Assembly (NCBI GenBank): GCA_039621445.1
Contig: CP154957.1
Span: 27,326,541-27,390,540 of the forward strand
DNA: 64,000 nucleotides
Direction: 5' to 3'
Origin: Euglena gracilis
Lineage: Eukaryota > Euglenida > Euglenophyceae > Euglenales
Position numbers and translations under genes: made by a program
The notes under the pieces: generated by a model
Told to the model about the DNA's origin: nothing
Databases searched by the model: none
Seen by the model: the letters and a program-made list of their open reading frames with translations, nothing else
Shown: positions 1-10,773 of the stretch, one piece after another
How the letters are laid out: the number at the start of each line of letters is the position of its first letter
How positions within the stretch are numbered: position 1 is the first letter of the stretch

Positions 1-374
1 CAGGGGGGCATTGCAGCAGGAATGGGAAGCTGCGCGTCGGGCTACGGGTCTCTCCATCAAGTTGGAGGACGATGGCACCAATGAGGCTGTCAAGTTGGAG
101 GATGATGGCACCAATGAGGCTGTCTACGCGTTCACAGACAGTCGTCCCTACAGTCAGCATTCTCTGGGGGGGCTATTGGTTTTTGGTGTGTTGTGTGTTG
201 GCGTCCGTGCCATTAACACTGCGCGCTGGTTCCGGTTCTGCATCCACGCGGCACCACCCGCAGCAGAGCATGCCCCGGTCATCCAAGACCTCAAGGACGT
301 CCCTAACCTCCTGCCACAACCCGTACCCTTGGCCCTTTCCCCCTGCCGTGCAGCGACCCCGTTTTAATCCAAAA

Positions 375-570
375 GTGTGTGCTAAGTGTGGGGTAACTTC
401 TGGGCATTAATGAAGCCACTGCAACAGTAATGCCTTGCTCCAATGCCCCCTCAGGACCGTGCAGGGAGCTAAACACTGTGACCGGTGCCAACTTAGCTAC
501 CACTGGAAGTGCGCCAACCTTGCGAGGCCTCCTAAGCATCAGTCCTGGGCTTGTGAAGCATGCCAATAGC
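375..570 (+). pseudogene. broken PHD-finger-like fragment
   Basis: One frame reads CAKCGVTSGH, then TAA and TGA, then AKHCDRCQLSYHWKCANL and SWACEACQ before a stop. The spacing C-x2-C ... C-x2-C-x4-H-x2-C ... W-x-C-x2-C is that of a PHD-type zinc finger. Such fingers occur in retrotransposon ORFs as well as chromatin proteins. The two in-frame stops and the lack of other domains suggest a decayed fragment. A 33-base duplication encoding KLEDDGTNEAV lies upstream at about 60-122. Confidence 0.45.
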
Positions 571-627
571 ATAGTGGGCCGGCCTGTTTTTTTTTGACGT
601 TGTTTTTTTTTGTTTTTTTTTATACAC

Positions 628-741
628 AAATTGTGGCTGAGCCCAGATTTCAGCCTGAAAACGTGTTCAGCCAGAGGGGGCCCCCGAAGGGGGCCCCCTG
701 AACACGTTTTCAGGCTGAAATCTGGGCTCAGCCACAATTTG
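628..741. repeat. large hairpin with GGGCCCCC core
   Basis: Arms of about 43 bases (CTGAGCCCAGATTTCAGCC and its complement) flank GGGGGCCCCCGAAGGGGGCCCCC. Next to it (743-830) are three direct copies of TTGAAAACGTG...CCACAGATGCC at about 31-base spacing. Confidence 0.85.
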
Positions 742-829
742 TTTGAAAACGTGCCTAACCACAGATGCCTTAATTGAAAACGTGTCATTGCCACAGATGC
801 CCTCATTGAAAACGTGTTCATGACCACGA

Positions 830-1110
830 ATTTCAGGGCAGGCATTTGGCGGGCTGAACACGGAAAAAAACGCCCACTAGGTTTTGCATGGAAAATTTTT
901 TAAATGAACATTTTCCATCATTTTTGGCAACTTCTGGGTAATTTCTGCCAAAAATTTCCTTCCACAAAAATGAGAAAAAGTCATAAAATTCCATTTTTGT
1001 TGCATTTTGGGATGTTTTTGACCATTTTTGGCAGTTTTTGAACTGAGGATTCAAAGTATGATTTGGGAGTTTCATAACGAGTTTCTTTCAATGAAATTTT
1101 CCTTTTGTTT
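830..1110 (+). repeat. dispersed T-rich repeat, copy 1
   Basis: Shares GGCAGTTTTTGAACT, GGATTCAAAGT and a following TTTCAT...TTTCAATGAA block with about 10980-11225, the copy inside intron 1 of the ADCK2-like gene. Confidence 0.65.
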
Positions 1111-1207
1111 TTTTTTTTGATGTTATTTTTACTATTTTTTTTTAAAAAAAAGAACACATTGTTTTGTTTTTAAAAAAAAAACAAAAAAATGCCCACTATG
1201 GGGGTTG

Positions 1208-1256
1208 AGCCCCCGCGTCCCCCCCGCGTCCCCCCCCGCGTCCCCCCCGCGTCCCC
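1208..1256. repeat. GCGTCCCCCC minisatellite, locus 1
   Basis: About four copies of CCCCGCGTCCCC. A second, near-identical array lies at 2106-2156. Both are flanked by TTTTTTTAAAAAAA-type palindromic DNA. Confidence 0.8.
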
Positions 1257-2105
1257 ACCAAGTGGCTTGGTGTCCTTTTTTGAAGAGGCTTTTCTGCAAT
1301 GTCCCGGCATGCTTGATGTGATGAAACAAAGAAAAGGGGAGAAGGAAAAAGAACGTTGCAAAGTGAGAAGTCAAATTTTTATCCTTGCCACTCAAAAAAA
1401 TGGCAGTTGTTTGCTGGAGCCCAGGCATGGGGGGGGGGGTCCCGTGGGACCCCCCTGCCGCTTGTGATGGGTGAAGGTCGTGACCTAACGAGTCTCTTAC
1501 GGATGCTTCCGATTTCTTTGTACTGCAGTTGATGGGATGCGGGAAGACAATTGGTGGTGGTTGCAAAAGTGTCCATTTGTTATTTCCTGTTTGTTCGGCA
1601 TGATCAATGCTAATCCTAGAATGTCCCCCCGCAATCACTGCACACCTTTCCCATTTTGTGTCCTTTTTGTTGACACTGTTCCCATCTCCTGTTCTCTTTT
1701 CCATTTTGTCAATTTTTTTCAGCCCATGGCATTCAGCCCATCCTCTCACCTGGAATTTCTGATCATGGTGTATCCCAAAGAGCCATCTTCCCATTTTGAG
1801 TTTGCTAGAGACTGCCTTTCAAATAATTTTTTTGAAAGGGAATTTTGTAGGATATTCTAATCGACCAGCACATTTTTTGGGAACGTTGGGCCATTTTTGA
1901 CAAAACTCCATTTTGGGTGTGGAAATGCACCAGTTTTTGGAGGTTTTTTTTTTAAGAGGACGTTGCGTTGCAAAACTTCTTTTAAAAAACACACTTTCCA
2001 TTTTTTTGTAAAAAGGCACTTTTTTGTTGCCTTTTTTAAATAAAAAAAAAACAGAACAGAATTTTTTTAAAAAAGTCAGCTTTGATCATGGTCCCTAGAA
2101 AGTGG

Positions 2106-2156
2106 TGCCCCCGCGTCCCCCCCCGCGTCCCCCCCCGCGTCCCCCCCGCGTCCCCA
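2106..2156. repeat. GCGTCCCCCC minisatellite, locus 2
   Basis: Second array of the unit seen at 1208-1256, with the same flanking T/A-rich character, so the surrounding 1-kb segment may be a duplication. Confidence 0.75.
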
Positions 2157-3344
2157 ACACCCCCTATGGCCAATGGTCTGGCGTTCGTCCCCAAAGTATT
2201 AGTTTCTCCGTTTCTGCTGTTGTGCACCACTAGAGCCTGTTGTTTCGTTTCGTTGGTACACTGAATCAGTTGCGAGCACACTCGCGGGCACAGTCATAGA
2301 TACACCCGTCACATTGTTGCCCAATGGAGCGTTGGCAGGGGGGGGAGGGGGGGTCCCGAGGTCAGATTTTTTTTGCATTTTTTGGCACTTTTTGCTGTAC
2401 TGTCTCAACACGGGGAGGGGGGTCCTGGGGTCCCAACTGTACTGCCAACCCCCCTCAAAAATCGGGCAAAACCCGGCGCCAAAGGCGCCGGGAAAAATTT
2501 TAAGGCCTTTTTTTTGGTCTAAAAAAGCCATTTTTGGTGTCAAAATTTTCGTCTGTCTCGGGGCCAGGGGTATTTTTAGTCCCCCCCCCTTAGATGCACT
2601 TTGGCTTCTGTCCCCCCCCCCCGGGGGGCCCCCCCAAGGGGGGGGGGGGGGGGGGGGGACCCCCCTGGTCTTAAAAAATCCCCTGCTCAGGGGGGTCGGC
2701 ACTAGGGGGGGGTCGCTGAGCTCTTGTTCCTTTATGGGTGAGAGCGGAGCTTACCCCCCCTCGACCCGCCCCCCCCCCTCCCCCCCCTCAGGGCCACCTC
2801 GGGAACTGGCGGAGTATCACCATGATCCCGGCCCCGTTCCCGAAAAAAAAAATTTCAGTCGCGAGCGACTGTATTCCTATTTTCCGAATCACCCGGGGTT
2901 GACCCCCAACTCCCCGCCAGGCCCGAGTTATTCACGCGCGAAGGGGTCCAAACTGGGTAGGATTGGCTCGCCCCCCGGATAAGCCCCCCCCTTTGGACTC
3001 TGCCATTTCGGCCGAAAAATGTCAATTTTCAAAATATCTCCAAAATGAAGCAAAATCAAAGGAAATGTTCGGAGACCTAATTTGAAGCCCTTGGAACGCC
3101 CCATCTGCTGGTATTTTGATTTCCCCGCAACTCCCCGCCTGGCCTGAGATATGCCCGTTTTCGGCCAACGGGCCTTTTCGGCCGATTTTGGCCATTTTGT
3201 ACACTTTTTCCACCGATGGATTTTTCCGTTTTCGGCCAAAAAATGCCAAAAAATATCGAAAATTTTTTTTACCCAAAACCATGCTTCTTGGCCTCCCGGA
3301 CCCGGAAAAAGGGTTTTCGAGCCGAAAATGGGCGTTTTTCGACC

Positions 3345-3735
3345 ATCATGGCCATCATGACCCGTGATGGCCATGATGCGCAACATGACCCATGATGCGC
3401 AGCATGACCCATGATGGCCATCATGACCCATGATGCCCATGATGACCCATGATGCGCATGATGACCCATGATGCGCAACATGACCCATGATGCCCATCAT
3501 GACCCATGATGCCCATCACGACCCATGATGGCCATCATGACCTATGATGCCCATCACGACCCATGATGCCCATCATAACCCATGATGCCCATCATGACCC
3601 ATGATGCCCATCATGACCCATGATGCCCATCATGACCCATGATGCCCATCATGACCCATGATGCCCATCATGACCCATGATGCCCATCATGACCGAGGAT
3701 GGCCATTGTGACCGATGATGGGCATCATGGGTCAA
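3345..3735. repeat. 19-bp satellite, about 20 copies
   Basis: Unit GCCCATCATGACCCATGAT, itself partly palindromic, with scattered changes such as ATGCGCA. Long ORFs here are products of the repeat. Confidence 0.9.
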
Positions 3736-3902
3736 AAAAGTCGAAAAAAATCGAATTTTTTTTTGCCCGAAACGATGTTTTGGGCCTCCCGAACCCAGAA
3801 AAACTGTTTTTGGGCCGAAAATGAGCGTTTTTCGACCCGCCAGCGCCCCGTTTTGGGCTGTCAACCCACTCACTTCCGGTCATTTTTAGGTCCAAGGCTG
3901 GA

Positions 3903-4395
3903 TGGTTAATCGAAAAACGGTTAATCGCTTGTGGCCCCCCCAGTTAATCGTTCGTTTGTGGGGGGGGGACAATTAACCATGGTTAATCGAAAAACGGTTA
4001 ATCGCTTGTGACCCCCCCCAGTTAATCGCTTCTTTTTCGTTGTCGGAAGAAGAAACATCTTGGGTTTGGGAACATTTCTTCAAGGAAGATTGCAAGGTTG
4101 TGTTCAATGCCAAAGTGGATGAAAAATTCTTTCAAAAAGCCTTGAATGTAAACTCTGTTTTTGATGCCAAATTTTCTGGACGGCAAATTTTTGACGTTTT
4201 TGGCCAATTGTGGAGTGAGGAAGTAAGCCAGAAAGGCAAATCACTTTTGTTTTTTAGGGAAAAAATGATACGGTAGCGGTTAATCAAAATTAATCCAGGG
4301 ACAGGCACGGTTAATCGAAAATTGGTTAATCGACGCCCGACCCCCAATTAACCATGGTTAATCGCTTGACCTGAAAAATGACGGTTAATTGCCCA
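3903..4395. mobile_element. TTAATCG fold-back insertion with internal ORF-like segment
   Basis: Several GGTTAATCGAAAAACGG and ATTAACCATGGTTAATCG blocks lie at both ends around a segment of ordinary composition (4028-4275). That segment is open for 78 codons from ATG 4040 (MSEEETSWVWEHFFKEDC). Not recognised; it could be captured sequence or chance. Confidence 0.5.
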
Positions 4396-4648
4396 ACCCT
4401 GTTGGGTCAAAAAAGTCGAAACAATCAAAAAAAATTTTCGCTCAAAGCGCTGTTTTTTTGCTATCCAGACCCGGAAAAGGTGTATTTTGAGCCAAAAGCG
4501 AGTGTTTCTTCACCCCTTGGCGCCCTCTTTCGGGCACAAAACCTTTGCTTTTCAGTCAACAGAGCTCCATGTAGTGCGCCGGTTTATATGGGGGTGTCAA
4601 TGAAGGGTGAGCGCTTATTAAGAGCTCAGCACTATTCTGTGTCAAGGA

Positions 4649-4829
4649 CTGTGTTTGGGCCAAGAGTTAGGGGGAGCCCAGGGGCGGGGACCGCGGCGCC
4701 GAAGGCGCCGCGGTCGCCCCTGGGCTCCCCTAAAACCTTGGCCCAAAACACTGTTCTTGTTTGAAACCGTGTTTTGGGCGAAGATTTAAGACTTTTAAAG
4801 TCTCGAAATCGGCCCAAACACGGTTTCAA
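4649..4829. repeat. two adjacent long hairpins
   Basis: 4649-4752 has arms of about 48 bases (GTGTTTGGGCCAAG, GGGGAGCCCAGGGGC) around GGCGCCGAAGGCGCC. 4762-4829 has GAAACCGTGTTTTGGGC and its complement. Confidence 0.85.
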
Positions 4830-5019
4830 AACCTGGTCCCGAAAATCCCAACTGTACAGGGGGGGGGGGAGGGGGGGTCCCCAAAAAACCCCAACTGTAC
4901 TGCCGTCGCCCCAATCAATATACTGTTGTCTTTCCAGCGTTTGCAACTGCAATGGTTCCAGAATTACATTTTCATGCATCCGATTCAAAACTGGCTACCC
5001 CTTGTCATTTTCAGCCTGC

Positions 5020-5230
5020 CCTGTATATCCTGGATAGGGTCCATGATATACAGGGTAGGCGGCCCTGTATATCGTGGATGGGGGGTCCACAATACACAGG
5101 GCAGGCGGAGGGGACCACAATTTTTCAACAAAAAATGTGGGCCCCCCATCCACAATATACAGGGCAGGCGCAGGGATCCACAATTACACGGTTTATACCG
5201 TGCGTATACCCACAAAAAACAGGGCAAGCG
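5020..5230. repeat. CCACAATATACAGGGCAGGC repeats in both orientations
   Basis: At least four related units, some inverted (CCTGTATATCGTGG), form stems around TTTTTCAACAAAAAAT. Confidence 0.75.
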
Positions 5231-5754
5231 ATCGGACCCCTATTCACTATTATAATCTGCCGGTTCCCGAGAGGGGAGGACGGGGGGGGGGGTGTTCGAC
5301 CTCCCCTTTGGGGTGAGCTTCGCTCTCACCTGACCGGAACCATTTGAATTCATGACAGAAGCTTGACAAACGCAGAGTGCAAGCACAAAGTTGAATGCAG
5401 ATGCATTTTTTGAGTCTGGCCAATGCGCCCAAGAGTTTTGTGAGGACACAACGCGAAAGAGACAATAAGAAGAGCCAGAATGCACCCCTGGAACAACAGC
5501 TTGGAAGGCAGTCAAGTTCGGGTCCCAAAAACCCTCCCCCCCCCCTGTCTGGTTAAGTTCGGACCTTGACAGGGGGTCCCACCGGACCCCCCCCCCCCTG
5601 CCTAGGCTCCCCACCCCCCGGTGCCTGGACTCCCCCTTGTTTTTTTTGTTGGACCCCAGACCACCCTCCTCGAACAGGACCTGTCCAGTTGAGTTCGCAA
5701 CTCGATAGGGGGCTCCCGCAGGACCCTCCCCCCCGTGCCTAGGCCCGTTGGGGA

Positions 5755-6915
5755 GCCCAAAGAATGACCAAAAATGACCATTTTCGGAGCGCGCTCTGCG
5801 TGCGGCCAAAAAAAAGCATTTTTTTTGGTCAAAAATTGCCAAAAATGGCAAAAAATGACCACTTTTTGGACCCGAAAATCACCGATGCGCGCCGCCCGCG
5901 CGGCCGCCCTCCAAGGTTGGCCTTTCGTTTTTTTAAAACCAAAAAAAAAATTCTTTCTAAAAAAAATTGTTCTTTTTTTAAAAAAGCGAAAAAAACGCCC
6001 TTGGGGGTTTGGGGTGGAAAATTTTTCATTGATTTTCCCCCCGGAAAAGGCATGAGGCGGCATGTTTTTTTTTTCGCAGCTCATTTTTTCACAAATGCCT
6101 TGTTGACAAAGCGAACAAACTGACCTTCCTTTACCGCTGTTTGAATGAAAATCGGACAGTGAGTGAACATCTAAATCACGAAGGTAGCCTTTCAAATGTG
6201 CCATGCCTGATCCCTTGGAAAGGTGTTGTTCAAAGGGGCCATTCAATATCCTGAAAAAACATCGTTTTTGAGTTTTCCCACCTTGAAAAAATCATTACTA
6301 TTAAAAAAAACATAGAAAATCTGCATTTTTTTTAAAAAAACAACATGTTTTTTATTGCGTTTTTTTAAAAAAACATGTTTTTTTGTTGTTTTTTTGGAAA
6401 AAATGCAAAAAAACGCCAACCCTGCTGCCCTCGGACCTCCCCCCCCCCCCCGTCCCTCCCACCGGGACCCCAGCGGTGCCCAGCCTCCTCGTGGCAGGAG
6501 GGGGTCAACATGCCAAAGGCGCGGCGAACCGGGCAAAATTTCTGGGAAGAGGTGGACCTCCCTCCCCCACCTGCGCCATTAGGGACCCACATTACGCTGG
6601 AAGAAATGGCAACCATCCCTTTCCTTGACCCCTGCTCATGCGACCAACGGGGGCTGGGCACAGCGGGGGGGGGGGCTGAGGGGGGGGCGAGCGGCCGCGC
6701 GGGCGGCCGCGCGGGGGGGAGGGGGGGGGAGGGGGGTCCGAGGGCGGCCGCGCGGGCGGCGCGCATCCTAAAATCGGTGATTTTCGGGTCCAAAAGTGGT
6801 CATTTTTTGCCATTTTTGGACCATTTTTGACCATAAAAGTTGCTTTTTTGGCCGCGCGCAGAGCGCGCGGCCCCCAAATTTGCCATTTTATGTCCGAAAA
6901 TGGACATTTTTGGTC
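5755..6915. mobile_element. element with about 170-bp inverted ends
   Basis: 5755-5930 (AATGACCAAAAATGACC, GCGCGCTCTGCGTGCGG, CGCCGCCCGCGCGGCCGC) is repeated inverted at about 6740-6910. Between them lie TTTTTTTAAAAAAA tracts and G/C-rich DNA. No gene recognised. Confidence 0.7.
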
Positions 6916-7507
6916 ATTTTTGGGCCTCAAAAAAGTCGCGATTATTTCACAAAAAATTTTCTTGGCTATGCTCGGCACAGTGTGGGGAGGGGGGTCCAGG
7001 GGGGGGGGGGCGAGCGGCCGCGCGAGCGGCCGCGCAGGGGCCGCACAGGGGGGGGAGGGGGGTCCCGGACCCCCCGAGCGGCGCGCCCAGCCTCCAACCT
7101 ACAGCTCAGAGTGCAGCCCCCCCCTAGCCTCCAACCTACAGCTCAGAGTTGCAGCCCCCCCCCCCCATGCAGCCCCAAATCGGCTCTACATAACTCAGGA
7201 ACTGCCGTAATCAACATGTCTTGATCCCATTTGTCCCCCTGTTTTCCTCGCACACACACACCATACTACAACTAACAGTTACGTACGCATGTCTTCCATG
7301 CACATACTATGCATCGCAACAGGCACCATTTTGCCAGCCCCACCGAATACCCGAATACTCAGCGTAACTGTTCAAATCTTGATAACATCTCAAACGTTGT
7401 GTGTGTGTGCTTCTCCCAAACCTCATTTTTGAGCTTAATTTCCGCCTTGGGCGGGTCCAGTACCTGCTGAGCGGAACTCGGAGTTCCCTGTTGGTATGCC
7501 CAACTTA

Positions 7508-7720
7508 TGGCCTGCCCCCATGGGCCCAGTCTCATCTCATGGCCTGCTCCCATGGGCACGGTCTCATCTCATTCTCATGGCCTGCTCCCGTGGGCACGGT
7601 CTCATCTCAGGGCCTGCTCCCATGGGCACAGTCTCATCTCGTTCTCATGGCCTGCTCCCATGGGCACGGTCTCATCTCAGGGCCTGCTCCCATGGGCACG
7701 GTCTCATCTCATCCATCTTG
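7508..7720. repeat. minisatellite of six 32/38-bp units
   Basis: Unit GGCCTGCTCCCATGGGCACG followed by GTCTCATCTCA. Alternate units carry an extra TTCTCAT. Confidence 0.88.
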
Positions 7721-7814
7721 GCTGGCTCCCCATGAGCCTTCCCCCATCCGAGTTTTTGTGCGACTTAACACAGTACATAGGAGGTTAGGCAGTACAGGGG
7801 GGGGCTGTGGACCC

Positions 7815-8165
7815 CCCGGTGAACTTCACCGGTGAACGTTCACCGGGGGGGGGGGTACTTTCGGCGGTGAAGTTCACCGGTGAATTTCACCGGTGAACTT
7901 CACTGTTTTGATGGTTGGGGTGAAATTTTCATGGGTGAAATTTTGCTCCTTTCCTCTCAAAATGGTCATTTTGAGGTTGATGCTTCATGGAATTTAATCG
8001 AAATTTCCGAAAACTTGCCTAAAAATGTCATTTTTGGCCATTTTTGGCCAAAAAGTGCTCTCTTGGTGAACTTGGTGAAGTTCACCGATGGGTTAGGCAG
8101 AGGGGGGGGGGGAGGGGGTCCGGGACCCCCTGGTGAACTTTCAAACGGTGAACTTCACCATAGGG
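7815..8165. repeat. GGTGAACTTCACC palindrome clusters
   Basis: Clusters of GGTGAAGTTCACC-type palindromes with G runs at both ends (7818-7905 and about 8060-8160) bracket A/T-rich DNA, probably another fold-back element. Confidence 0.6.
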
Positions 8166-8208
8166 GGTGGGTCAAAATGACCAAAGTCTACTGCCTGATC
8201 TCCATACA

Positions 8209-8430
8209 TACCCTCACCCCCCCCCTCAAAGTGGCCACCCTCCGGGCACTGTGGGACCCCAAAATGGCCACTCTGGTAGGGGGGACACTTTGTGGGGGGG
8301 GGGTCAAGTTTTGGCCTCCGGCGCCTTTGGCGCCAAAGGAAAATGGCCACTTTGGGGGGGGTAACCTGAAATTTACCAAACAATTTGGCCACTTTGGGGG
8401 GAGGGACACTTTGAGGGGGGGGTGAGGGTA
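8209..8430. mobile_element. CTCAAAGTGGCC element, copy 1
   Basis: Begins TACCCTCACC plus a C run and CTCAAAGTGGCC, and ends with the complement. Internal GGCGCCTTTGGCGCC hairpin. 222 bp, no coding capacity. Confidence 0.82.
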
Positions 8431-8560
8431 CATCCAAACCGTGAATGTGCACTTGCAACCATACCCCTCCCAGAACGTTGGGGAAGGATCACTAGCCAAC
8501 TCAGCCAGCACCCACCATTTCCCACACCAGGCCCACCACTCTTCTCCCATCCTCCCCCCC

Positions 8561-9335
8561 CCCCCCCTTATTGTCCCCTGTGAGGCACACGGCTGGCCGA
8601 CGGCGTGCTCCTGCATTGCCCACAAAACCCAATTTTGAGCTAAAAAAACACGCTGAAATGTTGCCCAGCACTCTAGTCTGTCCATTTTGGTCACTTTTTG
8701 ACCATTTTCAATTTTAGAAATATGAGCCAATTGTATATTGCAGCTAAACCCGGAAGCTTTGGCCCCTGTTACCAGCTACCCCCCCCCCCCTAAATGACCC
8801 CCCCCAAGATGACCCCCCTGGGGGGGTCATCTAGGGGGGGGGTCATAGAGCAGAGCAATTTTTCAAGTGGGAAAAGTATCCCCCCCCCTAAATGACCCCC
8901 CCCTAGATGACCCTTTGGGGGGTCCTGAAGCAACATTAATAGGGTCATTTAGGGGGGGGGTATTTAGCCTGGAGTTGCTAGAACGTTGGCCCCTCGCGCC
9001 AGCTATTTGGCTCAGAGTTGCCAAAATGTTGGCACCAAAATGGTGCCAAGTTTCTGCAACACCGGGCCAGCATTTTGGCCACTTCTACAATTTTTGATAA
9101 ACCATCATGAATGCCGGGTGCCAAAGTAATGGCAACCGGACACCATGGTTTTGGCCACTTGGTGCCAAAGTTTTGGCCACCACGGGACAGAATACCACCC
9201 CCCACCGACCTGCCCCCGATCCGACAATAAGGGGGGGGGACAATAAGACCGTACCAAAGGAATTTCATTGGCCAGGCCAAAAAACCCTCCGGGGCACAGG
9301 GACAATGGGGGGGGGACAATAAGAGGGGGGGGGGT
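8561..9335. mobile_element. C-run/TTATTGTCCC element with nested TAAATGACC element
   Basis: CCCCCTTATTGTCCCC near 8563 faces GGGGACAATAAGAGGGGG near 9310-9335. Inside, 8777-8969 has its own ends CCCCTAAATGACCCCC and GGGTCATTTAGGGGGG. The rest is rich in TTGGCCAC and GGCACCAAAATGGTGCC palindromes. Confidence 0.55.
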
Positions 9336-9587
9336 GGTAACGGCATGTGGTGCCTGGGTTTTGGCAACTCTGGGCCAAATCACTGGCCACCAAGGGCCAC
9401 GGTTTTGGCCACTGTGCGCCAAAGTAATGGCGGTTAGCTGTAGACTGTTGGGTTGACCGACCACTCCACCGACCCTCCTGGGGTCAGTTGACCCAACAGG
9501 ACCCCCCGAGCCTGGTTCGGGGAGCCGTGGTGATATGTCCACAAACAGCACACAACAATGCAATGCATCCATATCTATAGCCATATC

Positions 9588-9813
9588 TACCCTCGCCCCC
9601 CCCCCCCCTCAAAGTGGCCACCCTCAAGGCACCATGGAAACCCAAAACGGCCACTCTGGGAGGGGGGACACTTTGGGGGGGGGTCAAATTATGGCTTTTG
9701 CGCCTTTGGCGCCTTAGGAAAATGACCACTTTGAGGGGGGTAAACCAAAGTTTGCCAAAACCGTTTGGCCACTTTGAGGGGGGGGGGGCACTTTGAGGGG
9801 GGGGGTGAGGGTA
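9588..9813. mobile_element. CTCAAAGTGGCC element, copy 2
   Basis: 226 bp, same ends and same GCGCCTTTGGCGCC centre as 8209-8430. GTACATCC follows the right end in both copies. Confidence 0.82.
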
Positions 9814-9979
9814 CATCCTTGTCGAAATCCATACCCATATCCATATCCATATCTGTATCTTATCTATATCTTTTTCCTGCATGTGTATTTTGGGAAAGCC
9901 ATTTTTTTTTGCAGGAAAACAGAATTTCCTTCCTGAAGAAAAAAAAAAAATGTATTAAAATGCCAGTGCCAAATGAAAA

Positions 9980-10265
9980 CGGTTTTTCTTTTGAAAAGAG
10001 GATTTTCTTTTGTTTGTGTGTGTGTCTTTCTGTTGTTCTTCACCATCTTTATCTTTTGATATCCCCATTTGGAAAGGAGTGGGGAGATTTGGATTGATGA
10101 AAAAATTGGGGGGTGCATTGTGGGGGTGGGGGTGGTTTTTTCTTCCCCCCGGACGGCGGCGAAAAGGTTTTGTGTTTTTTTTTTGAAAAGAAAGTGGAGG
10201 ATTTTCTTTTGTAAAATGGTGTGTGTGTGTCTTTCTGTTGAGATTCACCATCTTTATCTTGTGAC
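9980..10265 (+). repeat. tandem duplication of a GTGTGTGTCTTTCTGTTG segment
   Basis: Two copies of GAAAAG...ATTTTCTTTTGT, GTGTGTGTCTTTCTGTTG and TTCACCATCTTTATCTT about 190 bases apart, shortly before the ADCK2-like gene. Confidence 0.75.
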
Positions 10266-10644
10266 CCATCCCGATGAAAACCCATTAGTGAGATTCGGAT
10301 AATGTTGGTGATGTTTTCATTTGTCTCACATTCAAAATATAGCTCCCAGAAAGTTGGATTCGTTCGCTATTGGAAGGGGTTTGTTTGCATGGCCAATGGC
10401 CAGGTGTTTTGTGGAGCCCCCCCCCCCCAGGGCGGTGCTGTCATTCTGGCTTGCTCGCCATTAATGTATTTCATGAGTTTTATCACTCACCTTGGATGTG
10501 TCCTCAAGCCAGATCCAATCCAGGCATGGTTGTGCCCCCCCAAACAGCCCAAATTTCTATTGCCACAAAATGTGCTATTTTGGCAATTCTTGATTTGGGA
10601 AAAACAAACATATTTTTCCCAACCAGATTTCTTGTTTCACAACT

Positions 10645-10773
10645 ATGTCATGGCGACGGCCTTTCCGACTTGCACTCCGCACATTTGTTCCTATTTCAGT
10701 GGGGGCCAGTATTCTATATGTTGTGAACAAAGAAACGACACATGCGTTGGTGGAATACAAAACGTATGCTTCT
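10645..10773 (+). CDS. ADCK2-like gene, exon 1 (start codon)
   Basis: ATG at 10645 opens a basic N-terminus (MSWRRPFRLALRTF) followed by a hydrophobic run (VPISVGASILYVV), resembling a mitochondrial presequence plus membrane segment. The exon ends in phase 0 and joins 11639 in frame. A second ATG lies 52 nt further upstream in other frames only, so 10645 is preferred. A spliced-leader acceptor, if there is one, could not be identified. Confidence 0.6.

Larger units (their letters stand above)
2715..4630 (+). mobile_element. GCTGAGCTCTT terminal-inverted-repeat element, copy 1
   Basis: Starts GCTGAGCTCTT and ends TTAAGAGCTCAGC. It shares long internal blocks with 18454-19773 and, inverted, 50730-52399: CAGTCGCGAGCGACTG, GTTATTCACGCGCGAAGGGG, repeated AAATCAAAGGAAATGT and CCCGGACC...GAGCCGAAAA. 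This copy is enlarged by a 19-base satellite (3345-3735) and a TTAATCG fold-back insertion (3903-4395). No transposase seen. Confidence 0.78.
1..10644. other. intergenic repeat-rich region
   Basis: Apart from the elements listed individually, nothing gene-like was found. C and G runs of 8-20 bases, TTTTTTTAAAAAAA tracts and short hairpins break up every frame, and the longer ORFs are read-through of these repeats. Confidence 0.7.

Noticed and set aside
2928-3500. 190-codon minus-strand ORF, rich in MGIMGHDGHHGS
   Set aside because: It is read-through of the 19-bp satellite and repeat element; the same composition is open in several frames.
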